A stretch of DNA of 64,000 bases from Bacillota bacterium (GTDB taxonomy: Bacteria > Bacillota > Clostridia > Acetivibrionales > DTU013), in assembly GCA_023435745.1 (NCBI GenBank), contig JAEZMD010000016.1:62001-126000 (forward strand), in the 5' to 3' direction. Positions 62,465 to 64,000 of this stretch are shown here, one piece after another (the stretch's first letter is position 1; each line of letters opens with the position of its first letter). Made by a program: the position numbers and the translations under genes. The notes beneath the pieces were generated by a model. That model was not told the DNA's origin and made no database searches. It worked only from the letters and a program-made list of their open reading frames with translations.

Positions 62465-64000
62465 TCAATCCGGGTAGCTGTCCACAGGCTTGTAGCTCTT
62501 GTATTCCGTATCGTCGAAATGCCACCATTCGTTTTGCAGTGGAATAAAGCCGACACTCTTCATGGCCTTTTCCAGTATCAGTGCATTTTGCTTCTGTTCC
62601 CCGGTGCATTTTTCATACGTCCTGTATGCCAGCTCCGACCCATTATCGAAGTCACTTGGCATATCAACCTCTCTGCCGTCCGGCGTAACAAGCGTACAGT
62701 CCACCGCAGCGCCTCTTGTATGGTTTGAATAGCCCTTCCTGGGATCCAGAAAAACAGCCTTTACAGGTGCGTTATCATATAGAAATTGCTGGTGTTCCTT
62801 GGCCCTGTACGCATCCCACACCTTGATCATATAGCCCTGCTTGAGCAGTATTTCATTTGCCTTTGCCAGCTTGTCGGCTGTTCCCTTCCTCAGATATGCA
62901 ATATTTGATTTATACACGGGCTTGCCTGTAATATTGTCACTTGTGGCATATCTCAGACCGATCACAATATCCTTTACTGCGGCGTCCAGTCTGACCATAT
63001 CGGTCTTTGCCGCCATCGCAATCTTTTCCTCTTCAGTTAGGGTCGGCGTGAAGTTCAGCTTTTCGTAAACCCTATTACGCTGATCCCCTTTGGCAACCAT
63101 CGGCTTATAATTATTCACCCCGACAGCCGATGAAACGGAGCATGGGATGATGTCCGGCTCTTCAATCGGCTGCAATACCCGATCGGAGTCAAATATAAAG
63201 GTCTGCTGAAAAATAGCTGTATCGTAATCGTCGGGCTTCTTTCTTCCACCAAAGCAGAAATTGCCCAGGCTGTAGGCTATGTATTTACCCTTGTACTTTT
63301 CTATGGACTGCAGCACATGCGGATGATGACCGATTACCAGATCCGACCCTGCGTCGATAGCCAGATAAGCCAGCTCCTGCTGCAACGGTTCGTGCTTGTA
63401 CTTGTATTCCTTCCCCCAGTGGAAGTTGACAATGACCAGGTCACATTCGCTCCGCAGCTTTTCGATCATCTCTTTTACCTCGGCCTTGAATACATTCATG
63501 TCCAGACCCTGTTCATATTCGCCAAGCTGGTTGAACCCGGCAAAACCTATCCTGATGCCTTTGACCTCTTTATATAAAACCTCCGTATAGCCAAAATACT
63601 CTATACCGGCATCTTTCAGTGCCTGCCGGGTAGCGTCGTACCCTTTTTGTCCAAAATCGTATGTATGGTTGTTTGCCAGATTGGCTATTTCAACGCTGCC
63701 TGCCTTCAGAATGTTTGCGTATTCCGGCTTGCCATTGAACCAGTAATTGTTGCCGTAATCGAATTTTTCGGCTTTTTGCGTTTCATTACTCAGCGTCGTT
63801 TCCAGATTAGCCACTGTCAGATCGTCCTGTTTCAGCAGATCAGCCACACCGGAGAAAAACCAGGCGTAGTCGCCCTCTTTTTTATCAAACATATGATCGA
63901 AGGAATCGGTGTAATTGAACTGATGGTCCTGTCCCAGCGCCACATCTCCGAGGAAGCTTAGCTTTATCACTGCATTTTCCCGGACATAGGGGCTAACCGG
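62465..64000 (-). CDS. CapA-like phosphoesterase fused to a VanX-type D-Ala-D-Ala dipeptidase, 5' end outside window
   Basis: At least 501 residues. The frame is still open at the window edge, so GTG 63970 may be internal. N-terminal 300 residues: PGA_cap/CapA metallophosphoesterase fold (SFLGDVALG, ANLETTL, LANNHTYDFG, NFHWG, GHHPHVLQ, YSLGNFCFG). C-terminal 190 residues: VanX-like M15D dipeptidase with SNHTRGAAVD (zinc His and Asp) and NEWWHFD (catalytic Glu, zinc His). VanX enzymes hydrolyse D-Ala-D-Ala; CapA proteins take part in poly-gamma-glutamate synthesis or anchoring. The fusion and the MurE-like ligase downstream suggest a cell-wall peptide pathway. No vancomycin-type ligase gene is visible here. 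Confidence 0.88.
   Translation of the reverse strand, partial: PVSPYVRENAVIKLSFLGDVALGQDHQFNYTDSFDHMFDKKEGDYAWFFSGVADLLKQDDLTVANLETTLSNETQKAEKFDYGNNYWFNGKPEYANILKAGSVEIANLANNHTYDFGQKGYDATRQALKDAGIEYFGYTEVLYKEVKGIRIGFAGFNQLGEYEQGLDMNVFKAEVKEMIEKLRSECDLVIVNFHWGKEYKYKHEPLQQELAYLAIDAGSDLVIGHHPHVLQSIEKYKGKYIAYSLGNFCFGGRKKPDDYDTAIFQQTFIFDSDRVLQPIEEPDIIPCSVSSAVGVNNYKPMVAKGDQRNRVYEKLNFTPTLTEEEKIAMAAKTDMVRLDAAVKDIVIGLRYATSDNITGKPVYKSNIAYLRKGTADKLAKANEILLKQGYMIKVWDAYRAKEHQQFLYDNAPVKAVFLDPRKGYSNHTRGAAVDCTLVTPDGREVDMPSDFDNGSELAYRTYEKCTGEQKQNALILEKAMKSVGFIPLQNEWWHFDDTEYKSYKPVDSYPD

Noticed and set aside
62465..64000. Vancomycin resistance operon
   Set aside because: Only a VanX-like domain is present; no VanH, VanA-type ligase or VanRS pair is seen, so resistance cannot be claimed.

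Overview
The window is chromosomal DNA of an anaerobic, endospore-forming clostridium (Bacillota, class Clostridia) that lives on plant material. The evidence is pyruvate:ferredoxin oxidoreductase, a spore-coat transglutaminase next to a SpoVB-type flippase, a small CDIF630_02480-type spore protein, Gram-positive lipoprotein and Shine-Dalgarno signals, and a pectin/galacturonate locus. No rRNA, tRNA, CRISPR array, phage or insertion sequence was recognised. Base composition is moderate and fairly even, so I see no large foreign island.

Layout. (1) 1-8701, minus: most of a giant cyclic beta-glucan synthase whose 3' end lies outside the window. (2) 8.8-12.7 kb: a patatin-like lipase; a LysM/SleB wall hydrolase behind a cyclic-di-AMP riboswitch and followed by an 11-copy heptamer array; a YiiX-like papain-fold protein; an ECF sigma factor; and a lone receiver domain bracketed by two near-identical inverted repeats. 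(3) 12.8-26.5 kb: pectin utilisation. uxaE-uxaC-GH105-GH28 run on plus. A converging minus operon carries two permeases, a binding lipoprotein, a YesM-type kinase, a YesN-type regulator and a 5'-truncated isomerase. Oligogalacturonides would be imported, trimmed by GH105 and GH28, and galacturonate turned into fructuronate by UxaC and UxaE. A 41-bp tandem repeat lies between the two arms. (4) 26.5-31.5 kb: a FAD dehydrogenase, sulfur assimilation genes metY and cysK, and wrbA. (5) 31.5-33.7 kb: a FapA/DUF342 protein under a cyclic-di-GMP-I riboswitch with terminator. (6) 33.7-38.1 kb: a spore operon (two unknown proteins, Tgl, SpoVB) behind a sigma-K-like promoter. (7) 38.1-45.2 kb: a three-gene signalling operon with two soluble kinases that have LacI-type sugar-binding heads and a receiver-GGDEF-EAL protein. 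(8) 45.4-53.2 kb: nifJ, a nitroreductase, a Cys-rich protein, a spore protein, an FtsW/RodA fragment, an M24 peptidase and an M15-like wall protein. (9) 53.4-64 kb: two adjacent ABC-F genes, a DUF4434/FN3 protein, a PTS-EIIC-EAL fusion, a MurE-type ligase and a CapA-VanX fusion.

Two themes link the regions. Second-messenger signalling recurs: one c-di-AMP riboswitch, one c-di-GMP riboswitch, one diguanylate cyclase with a decayed EAL domain and one sugar-permease-like phosphodiesterase, so carbohydrate sensing appears to feed into c-di-GMP. Cell-wall and spore-envelope remodelling is the other theme. The best candidates for undescribed biology are the LacI-headed kinase pair with its GGDEF partner, the two unknown genes upstream of tgl, and the MurE-like/CapA-VanX pair.
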